Source: Diadema setosum (Eukaryota; Echinodermata; Echinoidea; Diadematoida; Diadematidae). Taken from it: a stretch of 64,000 nt of DNA. Made by a program: the position numbers and the translations under genes. Below, one piece after another: positions 53,101-58,853 of this stretch. Position 1 is the first letter of the stretch; each line of letters opens with the position of its first letter. The DNA lies in the NCBI GenBank assembly GCA_033980235.1, contig CM067075.1, positions 24,747,061 through 24,811,060 of the forward strand, read 5' to 3'. The notes under the pieces were generated by a model. That model was not told the DNA's origin and searched no databases. It saw only the letters and a list, made by a program, of their open reading frames with translations.

Positions 53101-53961
53101 GATATGTTGAGAGGCTTTCCGTTCTTCTCATCATCATACTTTGCATTACATTTCAAAACATGTGCATTGCTTGATTCTAATGATACAAGCTTGGTAGCAG
53201 AGACAGGCAATGCGGTATGAAAATATTTGCTAACTGCCAGTAATAGAGCATGCAAGTGTTGCAGGAGATCAAACTATTCAGTGCATTGTTGTACCTTCCT
53301 TTTTGTCACACTGGAAATTGGAACGATCGTAATCTTGCAAAATGTCATTATGAAATAATATTATGAAATAAAATCATATTCAAATCTTTGATCTTATGAA
53401 ATAGGAAGAATTTCAAACAAAGTTACTCATATCTAAATAGCCCATAAATGACAAGGTCTTAAGATCTGAAATGAAGATTAGCACCCAAAACCAATTTCAG
53501 TCAAATCTAAGGTAGCAAAATGACTCCAAGAATGAATTACAAGCTTATGATTTTTTTTTTCCCAGGGTAAGGAAAATAAGCACTTCAAATATTAGAAGGC
53601 TGAAATAGTAAGCCACTAGAGGAGTCATTCCTAGCAGTGCTGACAAGTGTGCTCTGCTTTAAAATGTGATGTACAGAATGTAATACCTCTTTTGTAGGGC
53701 AAAGGAAAAAAGAACAGACACCCCATCCCCCTCCCCCTCCTTTACAGATACGTGTTTGAGCATCGAGTAATGCAAGATTAATCTTAAGCTTACGTACAAA
53801 GTACTTACGGGTTTGGCTGCGTTGTTGGGAAATGTGTAGCGCCGTGCGCTGTCGATGTTTGTGATGCTGCCCCCTGGTGAGGACGAAGTGCTGCCCCCTC
53901 GAGAGCTGCCCGGTGATTGTTCCTCGCTCTCCAGAAAGGGCATAGCAAAGGAACTCAAGTC
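10393..53961 (-). CDS. PRKAG2: AMPK gamma subunit, PRKAG2-like (whole split gene, 5' end not in view)
   Basis: Fourteen exons join without a phase error into 453 residues plus stop. This is the regulatory gamma subunit of the AMPK heterotrimer, which senses AMP, ADP and ATP through four CBS repeats in the cytosol and nucleus. Visible residue positions: serine-rich extension 1-132, CBS1 about 155-215, CBS2 about 236-296, CBS3 about 308-370, CBS4 about 380-436, tail 437-453. Residues matching known nucleotide contacts are present: Arg179 (NGVRAAPLW), Asp199 (TITDF), His259-Arg260 (KIHRLPVID), Lys278 (THKR), Arg332 (KRVSALP), Asp353 (KFDVI), His406-Arg407 (VHRLVVV) and Asp425 (SLSDIL). The DLSSFAMP motif at the first visible exon and the LVLKPAG end both point to the gamma-2 class. 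The true first exon of the long form was not found. A second start exon at 39,446 gives a short form. No frameshift or internal stop is needed, so the gene looks intact. Confidence 0.95.
11160..12035. repeat. Tandem array of about 150-bp units with TGACCT clusters
   Basis: Clusters of TTGACCTTTGACCT-like sequence recur near 11,164, 11,313, 11,463, 11,607, 11,757 and 11,911, spaced 144-154 bp. They are separated by diverged copies of 'cc.atcatacatcatcct..acaagtttggt' and 'gagttatcgcgtaaacgga'. Six units are visible, the last three most alike. Confidence 0.85.
12044..12080. repeat. (ACGG)n microsatellite
   Basis: About nine GGAC/ACGG units with one variant near the right end of the large element. 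Confidence 0.95.
12211..12390. mobile_element. MITE with GGGCCCC ends
   Basis: Ends GGGCCCCGTTGCTAGAAA and TTTCTTGCAAATGGGGCCC are inverted. Internal 'ttgcaact' and 'agtt/aatcaa' blocks also pair. Related in its ends to 52,180-52,347. Confidence 0.8.
12560..12745. mobile_element. Half copy of the GGCCCGAATTC foldback MITE
   Basis: Matches the left half of 30,495-30,836: 'ggcccgaattcacg.aggtggtaca', 'aaccatggacaaa', 'ggagcgccaa.tgtcgc', then 'catttcgtcgacaaaatg' repeats. The right arm is missing. Confidence 0.8.
12956..13049 (-). CDS. PRKAG2: PRKAG exon N: end of CBS4
   Basis: The exon has 94 bases: 31 codons plus one base before GTGAGT. It encodes [20 protein letters not shown] then [11 protein letters not shown]. 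The HRL histidine-arginine pair and the Asp of SLSDIL are nucleotide contacts in the family. LVLKPAG resembles the gamma-2 ending LILTPAG, not the gamma-1 ending. Confidence 0.97.
13367..13513 (-). CDS. PRKAG2: PRKAG exon M: CBS3-CBS4
   Basis: The exon has 49 codons, phase 0 at both ends. It opens with [15 protein letters not shown] and contains [20 protein letters not shown], the start of CBS4. [10 protein letters not shown] and FEGV are diagnostic of AMPK gamma. The donor GTGGGT is atypical but joins exon N as AG-VHRLVVV, exactly as in the family. Confidence 0.97.
13678..13752. repeat. (TCC)n microsatellite
   Basis: TCC repeats with CACA interruptions in the intron between exons M and L. 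Confidence 0.95.
14318..14440 (-). CDS. PRKAG2: PRKAG exon L: CBS3
   Basis: The exon has 41 codons, phase 0 at both ends: [20 protein letters not shown] through [27 protein letters not shown] and KFDVI are conserved gamma landmarks, and Arg and Asp within them line nucleotide sites. It has a TAG acceptor and a GTGAGT donor. Confidence 0.97.
14742..14822 (-). CDS. PRKAG2: PRKAG exon K: CBS2-CBS3 linker
   Basis: The exon has 27 codons, phase 0 at both ends: [20 protein letters not shown] then TYNNIAT. The (E/D)L-x-IGTY-x-NIA core is characteristic of AMPK gamma. It has a CAG acceptor and a GTGAGT donor. Linker length equals that of vertebrate gamma-2. Confidence 0.96.
14923..15305. mobile_element. 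Repeat fragments in the exon K/J intron
   Basis: A 'cactctgagagcgcagacctccgcca' start (14,930-14,956) resembles the end of a dispersed element. From about 15,139 a second fragment shares 'cctgttatgacaaagtc..cg.gaccagc.gttttctttc' with the 3,954 MITE. The boundaries are approximate. Confidence 0.5.
15653..15779 (-). CDS. PRKAG2: PRKAG exon J: CBS2 core
   Basis: The exon has 127 bases: one base finishing Ser plus 42 codons, running from [20 protein letters not shown] to [14 protein letters not shown]. The His-Arg pair and the Lys in THKR match nucleotide contacts. The donor is GTACAT, weaker than its neighbours, but it is the only boundary that keeps homology and phase 0 with exon K. Confidence 0.96.
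16134..18919. mobile_element. 2.8-kb non-autonomous element with eight GTAACGTCAGTTAC motifs
   Basis: The left end CATATGGGCAATTCCACGG (16,136 on) is repeated inverted at the right end (to 18,918). Inside, GTAACGTCAGTTAC occurs exactly at 16498, 16665, 16700, 18290, 18501, 18515, 18710 and 18887, all in the same orientation and clustered toward both ends. The middle (16,720-18,280) is AT-rich with no long reading frame. A lone end copy sits at 43,583. This fits a transposon with subterminal repeats that has lost its transposase. The target duplication is unclear because the terminal CATATG is itself a palindrome. Confidence 0.75.
19245..19296 (-). CDS. PRKAG2: PRKAG exon I: start of CBS2
   Basis: The exon has 52 bases with split codons at both ends and encodes [17 protein letters not shown]. 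The KPLV-x-I-x-P-(D/N) pattern of gamma subunits appears as RPLVWIDPD. It is one residue shorter than the vertebrate gamma-2 segment. Phase 2 at the GTGAGT donor joins exon J to form the Ser of SLFEAV. It was found by phase and position more than by length, but the joined reading is unambiguous. Confidence 0.92.
19678..20458. mobile_element. 781-bp piggyBac-like MITE flanked by TTAA
   Basis: TTAA at 19674-19677 and 20459-20462 flanks inverted ends CCCTACCTAGGCCGGG and CCCGGCCTAGTTAGGG. A TTAA target and CCC-initial ends are hallmarks of the piggyBac superfamily. The interior has G-runs, CpG-rich edges and an AT-rich core, with no transposase frame. Confidence 0.88.
20542..20897. mobile_element. 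356-bp foldback MITE flanked by TTAA
   Basis: The arms are near-perfect inverted repeats of roughly 150 bp, from AGGGGATGGCTAGTAAC to its complement. TTAA lies at 20538-20541 and 20898-20901. A half copy is at 61,857-61,952. It sits only about 80 bp from the previous element. Confidence 0.9.
21167..21212 (-). CDS. PRKAG2: PRKAG exon H: CBS1-CBS2 linker
   Basis: The exon has 46 bases, [15 protein letters not shown] plus one base, between a CAG acceptor and a GTGAGA donor. It matches the gamma linker whose core is ELEEHKIETWRE. The leftover G plus the first two bases of exon I gives Glu, completing TWRE. Confidence 0.95.
21397..21560 (+). mobile_element. tRNA-derived SINE
   Basis: The head has an A-box-like TGGCTCAGTGGA (about 21,404) and a B-box GGTTCAAATCC (21448-21458) at tRNA spacing. 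The body follows with 'ctctgcaagacgcttgg' and 'gggacttaaagccgtccgtc', typical of tRNA-SINE tails in marine invertebrates. It does not fold as an intact tRNA (extra anticodon-region bases, no paired acceptor stem), so it is not called as a tRNA gene. Confidence 0.75.
22771..22937. repeat. (ATAC)n microsatellite
   Basis: ATAC/ACAT tetranucleotide tract with AGAC variants; translated peptides rich in IHTY are artefacts. Confidence 0.95.
22998..23165. repeat. Compound hairpin with repeated CGCGTCTCAGG arms
   Basis: 'acatcacctgagacgcgctg' (about 23,028-23,047) is inverted at about 23,089-23,108 ('cagcgcgtctcaggtgatgt') and copied again near 23,118. A second nested pair is 'cttgataaacagcagcag' (23,058) with 'gttgtttatcaagcg' (23,148). 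Confidence 0.7.
24322..24538. mobile_element. MITE with TACTGTAAAGC-type ends
   Basis: Left 'cactgtaaaagcc' and right 'aacagctttacagtag' are inverted. The interior 'catgaatgaggtcacagacattgttgtttttgcga' is shared with 63,027-63,325. Confidence 0.75.
24728..24786 (-). CDS. PRKAG2: PRKAG exon G: end of CBS1
   Basis: The exon has 59 bases: two bases finishing a Gly codon plus 19 codons, [28 protein letters not shown] is nearly invariant in AMPK gamma, and its Asp is a nucleotide-pocket residue. It has a TAG acceptor after a pyrimidine-rich stretch and a GTAAGT donor in phase 0. Confidence 0.97.
24880..25090 (-). mobile_element. tRNA-derived SINE, minus orientation
   Basis: On the minus strand an A-box-like stretch (about 25,073-25,054) precedes a B-box GGTTTGAATCC (25023-25013), followed by a body extending to lower coordinates. 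It is degraded and not an intact tRNA. Confidence 0.7.
26607..26995. mobile_element. TTAA-type MITE, AGGGATGGTA family
   Basis: TTAA at 26603-26606, then AGGGATGGTATAGTTTTGG. The interior has an inverted 'cctaccttttattgggtgc' block, and it ends 'aaaactaaccatccct'. The right TTAA is mutated. Confidence 0.85.
27476..27560. mobile_element. 85-bp miniature TTAA element, copy 1
   Basis: TTAA, then CCCATTGAGGATGGACTG, a core 'catttcccatagacacctg', then 'agtatactcgggact' and CGACGGG before TTAA. Confidence 0.9.
28225..28306 (-). CDS. PRKAG2: PRKAG exon F: CBS1
   Basis: The exon has 82 bases, entering in phase 0 and leaving one base before GTAAGT. It encodes [20 protein letters not shown] and STKQDFV. 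The arginine in NGVRAAPLW corresponds to a nucleotide-contact residue of gamma subunits. The leftover G joins exon G to make the glycine of VGMLTITDF. Confidence 0.97.
28623..28707. mobile_element. 85-bp miniature TTAA element, copy 2
   Basis: Same core as copy 1 ('cttcccatagacccctgctcg', 'gtatactcgg', 'ctcatcctcaacg') with a degraded left target site and TTAA at the right. Confidence 0.85.
29080..29599. repeat. Tandem duplication (about 253 bp) abutting exon E
   Basis: 'gcttttatcttttag..atggtgaattttgtaat' at 29,080 recurs at 29,333. The blocks 'tgattggtcaat', 'tgaatgaggtcc', 'aaatgtagctacttc.ctgaaa' and 'atgttgcaat' repeat in the same order. The second copy ends at the exon E splice donor. 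Confidence 0.85.
29600..29698 (-). CDS. PRKAG2: PRKAG exon E: entry to the CBS core
   Basis: The exon has 33 codons, phase 0 at both ends: [20 protein letters not shown] followed by [13 protein letters not shown]. This aligns with the conserved gamma segment containing MRFMRSHKCYD and [10 protein letters not shown] at the start of CBS1. The acceptor reads CAGAG; only use of the second AG keeps frame with exons C and D. The donor is GTATGT. An X-box-like palindrome lies a few bases upstream of the acceptor. Confidence 0.95.
30495..30836. mobile_element. Complete GGCCCGAATTC foldback MITE
   Basis: Ends GGCCCGAATTCACGCAGG and CTTCATGAATTCGGGCC are inverted. Nested within are inverted 'ggagcgccaaatgtcgca' arms and a centre of repeated 'catttcgtcgacaaaatg' palindromes. 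A half copy is at 12,560. Confidence 0.9.
31150..31228. repeat. Short hairpin with about 22-bp arms
   Basis: 'gctgagaatgataagggcgt' (31,155-31,174) pairs with 'acgcccttctcattctc' (about 31,205-31,221) across a roughly 30-base loop. Confidence 0.7.
32341..32388. repeat. (TTTA)n, T-run and G-run junction
   Basis: ATTT repeats pass into a T-run and then 11 G. The same T-to-G junction is seen near 3,660, 11,145, 15,390, 16,920 and 60,925. Confidence 0.9.
32560..32890. mobile_element. Decayed fragment of the AGGACAAGTTCACC MITE family
   Basis: Shares 'gctctttttattatgc', 'atttt.tttatat', 'actgatgtgttct' and 'cattcactc' in order with 37,835-38,403 and 57,876-58,433. Confidence 0.6.
32989..33372. 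mobile_element. TTAA-type MITE, AGGGTGTGTACAG family
   Basis: TTAA at 32985-32988 and 33373-33376. Ends AGGGTGTGTACAGTTCTGG and CCAGTACTGTACAGTCCCT are inverted. Confidence 0.92.
35806..36189. mobile_element. TTAA-type MITE, AGGGATGGTACAG family
   Basis: TTAA on both sides (35802-35805 and 36190-36193). Ends AGGGATGGTACAGTATTGG and CCTATACGATCCCT are inverted. Confidence 0.9.
36246..36490. mobile_element. MITE-like repeat, 'tttttgcgaa' family
   Basis: Shares 'gtatacgccgaatattttgcgagg', 'tatttttgcgaa' and 'tcgcaaaaaattagactc' with 49,312-49,905, and in inverted order with 62,606-62,850. Confidence 0.65.
37298..37385. mobile_element. 88-bp miniature TTAA element, copy 3
   Basis: CCCGTTGAGGACGTACTG start, 'catttcccatagacacctgcccgagta' core, 'cttgtcctcatcaacagg' end, TTAA at the right and TTGA at the left. 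Confidence 0.9.
37835..38403. mobile_element. TTAA-type MITE, AGGACAAGTTCACC family
   Basis: TTAA on both sides. AGGACAAGTTCACCTTCAT is exactly inverted at the right end. The interior 'gctggatgagaagactactgcag' also folds back on 'agtagtctcctcatccag'. Confidence 0.92.
39405..39446 (-). CDS. PRKAG2: PRKAG exon D: alternative start exon of a short isoform
   Basis: A 14-codon exon reads [14 protein letters not shown] and ends at TCG before GTGAGT (phase 0), fitting directly onto exon E (EEDMTFVRF). It offers three in-frame methionines. The outermost, at 39,446, is taken as the start; the third has the better context (GACATGG). The acidic, short N-terminus parallels the alternative PRKAG2-b start, which is also a short acidic leader from its own promoter. 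The predicted isoform is 335 residues, close to gamma-1 length. Expression is not shown by sequence alone. Confidence 0.7.
39450..40700 (-). promoter_or_regulatory. Candidate promoter region of the short isoform
   Basis: Upstream of start exon D, the stretch 39,880-40,660 has more GC and CpG than its surroundings. On the minus strand a GC box GGGCGGGG (40647-40640) is followed by TTTTATA (40639-40633). A spliced or long 5' UTR would be needed to link it to exon D. This is inference from composition and motifs only. Confidence 0.3.
41125..41152. repeat. (GT)n microsatellite
   Basis: About 14 GT units, preceded by degenerate ATGT repeats. Confidence 0.95.
43583..43598. mobile_element. Solo end of the GTAACGTCAGTTAC-bearing element
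   Basis: ACATATGGGCAATTCC is identical to the outer end of the 16,134-18,919 element, but no internal motif follows. Confidence 0.5.
46412..46569 (-). CDS. PRKAG2: PRKAG exon C: last N-terminal extension exon
   Basis: The exon has 158 bases: two bases completing a split codon plus 52 codons, with a GTGAGT donor after the CCC codon (phase 0). The protein begins [19 protein letters not shown], includes a charged stretch ([11 protein letters not shown]), and ends STPFHP. SPSTTP echoes the Ser-Pro-Ser-Thr-Pro-rich linker of PRKAG2. Phase 0 at the end lets it join exon E, the same exon reached by the alternative start exon D. Confidence 0.82.
46599..46800. mobile_element. 'cctccgccatgg' dispersed repeat
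   Basis: Begins about 30 bp upstream of exon C on the transcript strand with 'attacctccgccatggaaggaggaggtta', followed by 'aaaataactcaaaaagttgtgg', a pattern I recognise from dispersed repeats in marine animals. The right boundary is unclear. Confidence 0.5.
49312..49905. mobile_element. MITE-like repeat, 'tttttgcgaa' family, long copy
   Basis: Starts 'tgtatgtcgccgagggttttatttttgcgaac' and ends 'gcaaaaaattagac' then 'gtcgtatacggta'. The termini are roughly inverted. AT-rich, noncoding interior. Confidence 0.6.
51245..51681. mobile_element. 437-bp foldback MITE with TAGGCCCGTTCACA ends
   Basis: TAGGCCCGTTCACA is inverted at the right end as TGTGAACGGGCCTA. The interior is dense in 'aatttcgaa', 'atcgcgat' and 'cgcgcgc'-like palindromes that pair across the element. 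Confidence 0.9.
51775..51973. mobile_element. 199-bp foldback MITE with TACTGTACGAGC ends
   Basis: TACTGTACGAGCTGAAATTT is inverted at the right end. The interior repeats 'ttttcgcg' and 'cgcgaaaat'. About 90 bp from the preceding MITE. Confidence 0.93.
52180..52347. mobile_element. 168-bp foldback MITE with GGGCCC ends
   Basis: GGGCCCCGTTGCATAAAACT pairs with 'gttttatgcaacagggccc'. Internal 'cttaccgct' and 'agcggtaag' also pair. It lies in the intron about 80 bp downstream of exon B. Confidence 0.93.
52428..52512 (-). CDS. PRKAG2: PRKAG exon B: N-terminal extension
   Basis: The exon has 85 bases and enters in phase 0 from exon A. It reads [18 protein letters not shown] and ends NSRS plus one base before GTAAG. 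Exon C begins with exactly the two bases that complete the codon. The acceptor (GGGCAAG) has a weak pyrimidine tract, so the left boundary is the least certain of the coding exons. Two other frames are worse: one hits a TAG, the other breaks the phase. RRWHS looks like a basophilic phosphorylation context, but that is inference. Confidence 0.7.
52697..52834. mobile_element. Small MITE with GGGG...TTTCATGAAA ends
   Basis: 'ggggaccgtttcatgaaact' and 'ttgatgaaacgcccccc' are inverted. Shares its core with 4,461-4,579. Confidence 0.8.
53809..53961 (-). CDS. PRKAG2: PRKAG exon A: N-terminal extension with DLSSFAMP motif
   Basis: The exon has 153 bases and 51 codons and is phase 0 at both ends. The acceptor is a pyrimidine tract plus CAG; the donor is GTAAGT after the CCC codon. 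It opens with [12 protein letters not shown], which matches the start of the second coding exon of vertebrate long-form PRKAG2, and continues as a Ser/Gly-rich linker ending PNNAAKP. Family knowledge: this extension is low-complexity and isoform-specific. Methionine 7 could serve as a start, but the in-frame acceptor and the match to PRKAG2 favour an upstream first exon. Confidence 0.85.
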
Positions 53962-54232
53962 CTGGGGAAGAGAGACGAAGATGACCAGGACAGAAATGGG
54001 ATTAAATAATGAGACTGAGTGAGTGGTAAACTGTGTGACGAACATGTGTATCTCTGCTAAGAGTCCTCTCAAATCAGATATAATATCAATCAGTACCTTG
54101 CATGAGTACCTGTAGATGATGCAGCTCCCTAGATCTGCCTTGTGTTATCACAAACATATTTCTGAGGTCATCATAGGTTGTTGACAGGATTTAAAAGGGA
54201 TGAACCCCGTCTCATAAGAACTGAGCTATTAA

Positions 54233-54317
54233 CCCGTTGAGGACAAGTCCCGACTATACTCGGGGAGGTATGTATGGGAAATGCGTGTTGAGGCAAAAGC
54301 AGTTCGTCCTCAACGGG
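54233..54317. mobile_element. 85-bp miniature TTAA element, copy 4 (inverted)
   Basis: TTAA on both sides. CCCGTTGAGGACAAGTCCCG start and 'cgtcctcaacggg' end; the core 'tgggaaatgcgtgttg' is in the opposite orientation to the other copies. Confidence 0.93.
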
Positions 54318-55792
54318 TTAAAGTGAGGATGGCTTAAATTACTTGCGTCTCTCTGGGCTCATTCAATTCCTTACAATTTAGGGCAGGCCCATTTTACACA
54401 CATGAATTTGGGATCGTGATGCCAAATCAATTTTATTCGCAGCCATTTACCCACTGGAAAAAGTATCACTTGGATGCAAGCAAAGCACTTTAAATCTCCC
54501 AATCACTGGAGAAACTTGACCTTAGTCACCCTCATCCAGACTTAGTGCTGTAAGCTGAACCATGGCATGAACAAAAATCGATATTGCTTTTGTATGCTGT
54601 TCACAATGTACAATGCATGGGGAAAACTTATCATGAGTATATGACAAAAATCAAGAAGAATGATTTTTGCATAACGACGTAGAGGTGACAGTGAAGTTTT
54701 AGTATCCATCTGCACACAAGAATTATCTGTTCTTGCATTGCATTGCAAGAATTGATTTTTAAAACTCAATAATTTTTGGTGTGTGTGAACAGGGATGGGG
54801 TCTGCCTCCCCTACCCATCCCCCCCCCCCCCCCCATTCAAAGTTCACCTGCAGCACCTCAAAGAGGAATTGAGAGTACAAACACAGATCTTCTAATGTAT
54901 TCCGAACAGGAAGTTTCCAAGTCTCAAATGACAAGCAAAGCTAACAAGGTGGTGTGTCTCAGACTATGTTTTCACATGATTTGACATTACTTGATTGAAA
55001 GACGTGGGAATGTGGGAAAAAACTAGGTTTCTATTGCATCCTGTACCTGTAAGTTATTGGCAATGAAAAAAAAACAACGAACAACCATAAAACAAATCCT
55101 GAAACTTATCCAAAAACATCCATATTTTCATATGTGTATTTTTCCTGAATAAAACTATTCATGGAATGTTTGAAAGCTCCATGGACAATGTAGGATACCA
55201 AGCATTCATTCCATGTGCCTACACTCTGCAGTGTCAGATCGCTGTGGAGGGGGGGGGGGGGTTGAATAAAGAACAGCATTCTAAACTTGATAGGGCCTAC
55301 CTGTCTCAACTGACACGTAAAGGTGAAAACCAATACTTCAGCAGAAAGCAAAGTAATGGTAAAATTTTTGAACTAATGCTTACACTGCTATGCATTATTA
55401 ATTCTTTTTCATAATCTAATACACAAGAGCTTTAACAAAAAAAAAACAATAAGAAAAGATAGGACTGAGATCTTTCAAAACTGAAAAAGCAATGACTGAT
55501 ATCCTTTAAGGGTTACACTGCAGTAAATTATCCATACAAATCACGGTACAGATTACTGCAACCCTTGTTCACACAGGCATAACAATCTCCGAAAATACAC
55601 AGACTTGTGTGCTGATAACAAATGTGATTAGTATTCATTCTGCACAAAGTCCCTCACAGCAAAATCCTTCTGTTCCATACCAATGACATCAGAAACAAAC
55701 ACAAAATAAACCTCCAGAAATTTCGAAGCCGACATGACAGACATGACGACTGATGGTCCTTACAAGATTACAATGCTCACACTATCATTTAA

Positions 55793-56216
55793 AGGGATGG
55801 TGTACGTGTAGGTCTAGTTTTGGTAGACGTGGCACTTCAGGTTTCCCACATTATCTGATGATGATTTTTTTTTTTTTTTGATCATGAGAAACCTCTTATG
55901 AAATACGGAAGATGATATAATTCTAAGGGGAACTCAGAGTTTATTTGACGAAAATTGGTTTTGAAATGGCCAAGATAAAACATAGCAATCCTAATAAAAG
56001 GTACATTGTAGGACCCACCTTTTATTAGGATCGCTTTGTTTTACTTTGTTTTTGGATATATATCAGCCATTAAAAAACCTATTTTAAACATATAAACTTT
56101 GAATTCCTCTTAGAATTGGATGCTCTTGAACATTTCATAAAGTGATTTCTGAGTATCTTGCAAAAAAAGTTAAAAGCTGAATCCTTTAATACCTCAATCA
56201 ATACGAAACTATCTCT
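55793..56216. mobile_element. TTAA-type MITE, AGGGATGGT family
   Basis: TTAA on both sides. The left end has an extra 'gtacgtgtaggtcta'-like insertion relative to other copies. The interior 'aataaaaggtacattgtagg' and 'ccttttattaggatcgc'-type blocks fold back. Confidence 0.85.
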
Positions 56217-57702
56217 TTAAAAACACATTTATCACCATCCCAGAAACATCTTAACAATGTTAGGGCCCAGCATAAAAGTTCATGCTGATTTCAGGTTTAT
56301 TTCTCAGTTGGCTTACTTACTGAGTTAAAATACCAATCTCATTTGATGTCCATTTCTTTTTTCTATGGACAGCTCTGATGTTATTTCTGATAATTCTCAG
56401 ACACTACATACACCCATCTTCTTTGATGCAAGCATTTTCATGGTCTTAAAATCCAGAAAGAATGTTCCTACTGAAGTTGGAGCAAGTCAACAAGTTTAGT
56501 CAAAGTTTAGTCACCTTTGGCATTGAGTCATCTTGCCCAAATCTAATCAAGTGCATACATTTCACGGTTGCAGTATAGGAAATGCTACGAAACCCTTTTG
56601 TCTCACTCTCTCTCATGTTGAAGGTTTGGGGTTTGTGCACATGTCTATTGCACACACACACACACAAAAAAAAAAAAAAAAACAAACAAACAAACAAACA
56701 ATATTTGAATGCCTCTGATACCCTTTGGGGGCAGAAACACATAACAAATGTGAAGTCATGTGATATATTTTTCAGGACAAAATGATATACCACCCCTTTA
56801 ATAAAATAGTATCTGTAAGCATTCATTACTTAGAAGATTAAAATGTAGTATCTATTTAAAGTGTTCTTTATGTTCATTTGTGTGGGTTTTTTTTTTTCTT
56901 TTGGTGTGTTTTGTTTTTTGAGGGATAGAAGTTATGATAACGAAAATTATTTGAATGCTGTGAAAACATTTAAGCCTTGAGGCAAGGCTAGCTATGAGAA
57001 CAATTATGAGGAAGCTGTGCACAGCAGGACCTCTTGTGTTGGTGTGTGTCCTGTGTGCCGCAGAGCAAGCAAGCACTCTACAAAACAAATGACTGAAATG
57101 GATAATTGATGCTTATTGAATATTTACGAGGTCAGTCCATTGCTGGTCTCATTACGGGTCAGTTTGTACTAGGCAAATTAAGTCTTCTTTGAAAAAAAAA
57201 AAGGTAAACAATTTCAGAATTTCAGAATTACACAAACATGTAGGCCTACATTACAGTTGGGACTGCTCACTGTAACATATGTAACCTTATCATTTTTTTT
57301 TCTCTTCTTCTCTTCTCTTCTTCATATCATTATCAATACAGTTCTCTGTAGAAAAAAAAAAAGGGTTTTGTACGGAGACTAACAGTAATATTTCATCAGT
57401 ATCAGGATTAACAGAGCATCTCTCTATTTGATACTCTAAAGGCTATGATGCACTCAAACCCAGTGCGCACTTACTGCACCAGTAATTAGTAAAAAAAAAA
57501 CGAAAAAACAACAAAAAACAAACATTTAAAGCACCACTGAATTTGACTGAAAAGGAAACATTTTCAAGTACTGATACTTTTTCTTACAAACTTTCTGGCT
57601 TAAGGCCTAAGGTTACACTTTTATAATGACTGCACACATTGCCCATTCATAAAAAAGAATGGTTTCAGCCATTCTAATAATCTAAATAGATTATTTGGTT
57701 AA

Positions 57703-57787
57703 CTCGTTGAGGACGGACTGATTTTGCTACAACACGCATTTCCCATAGACCCCTGCCCTAGTATACTCGGGACTCATCCTCAATGGG
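57703..57787. mobile_element. 85-bp miniature TTAA element, copy 5
   Basis: TTAA, CTCGTTGAGGACGGACTG, core 'acgcatttcccatagacccctg', then 'gtatactcgggactc' and 'cctcaatggg'. Confidence 0.93.
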
Positions 57788-57875
57788 TTACAGTATAGCA
57801 ATTTAAATATCCTGGGTTGAATATCATGTGGCCGAGGAGGGTGAGTAAAGTAGGATGATAAGATGAAGACATTAA

Positions 57876-58433
57876 AGGACAAGTCCACCACATATACATA
57901 AGGATTGAGAGAATGCAGCAATATTAGAAGAGCACATCAGTGAAAGTTTGAGGAAAATCAGACAATCTGTTCAAAAGTTATGAATTTTTGAAGTATCTGC
58001 GCAGTCACTGCTGGATGAGAAGACTACTACAGTGTATGATGTCACATGCGTACAACGATATAAGGAAAATAAATAGAGAAGTTCACAAAACTTTACTTTT
58101 TGAATAGAGTGTACATTTCTTCGACTTGTTACTGACGTATATTAAGGGTAATATTATTCCCCGCCTTCTGAAAGAGAGAAGTTGAGTGTTCTTTCGTTAT
58201 GCGAGAGAAAAATGGAAATATGTTGAATTTTCTTTATTCTTTCTTTATATCGTTGTACTCATGTGACATCACAAGCCATAGTAGTCTTCTCATCCAGTCA
58301 TGACAGAGCAGAAACTTCAAAAATTCATAACTTTTGAACGGATTGTTCGATTTTCCTCAAACTCTCACTGATGTGTTTTACTATTATTGCTGCATTCACT
58401 CAACCCACATGTCTATGAAGGTGAACTTGCCCT
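57876..58433. mobile_element. TTAA-type MITE, AGGACAAGTYCACC family, second copy
   Basis: TTAA on both sides. The interior is colinear with 37,835-38,403 ('aaggattgagagaatg', 'tgaaagtttgaggaaaatc', 'gatgagaagactactacag'). Confidence 0.92.
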
Positions 58434-58477
58434 TTAAATGCATCCAAGTCATTTCCAGGCATCCTCCTACACATTAA

Positions 58478-58853
58478 AGGTGTTGTTTACCATTGGGAAC
58501 AGTGATTTTAAAAAATGTTCAAGTTATCACATTTGATGCATATGTGTAGGTCCGTTGTATCACAAAACATCCTACCATAATTTATTTACATTTTGCAAAA
58601 AAGCCTAAAATATAAGGAGATATCACTGTTCTTTTCAATAAACCATAACTGTGGGCAGTTTATTTCAGAATTTTTTTTTTTAATTGTAACTATTGTTCAC
58701 ATTTTGTGTATTTAACAATACTATAAACATTGATTATATTGATTGACTTTTTTTTTACACTGGTTTCTATCCCCAAATCACATTTTAGAACTAATTTGAA
58801 GCACTAGTCCAAAGCTGGGTTTCTGTTTCATCTTCAAATAGTAAACAATGCCT
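58478..58853. mobile_element. TTAA-type MITE, AGGTGTTGTTTACC family
   Basis: TTAA on both sides. AGGTGTTGTTTACCATTGG start and 'agtaaacaatgcct' inverted end. A decayed copy lies at 2,790-3,194. Confidence 0.88.
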
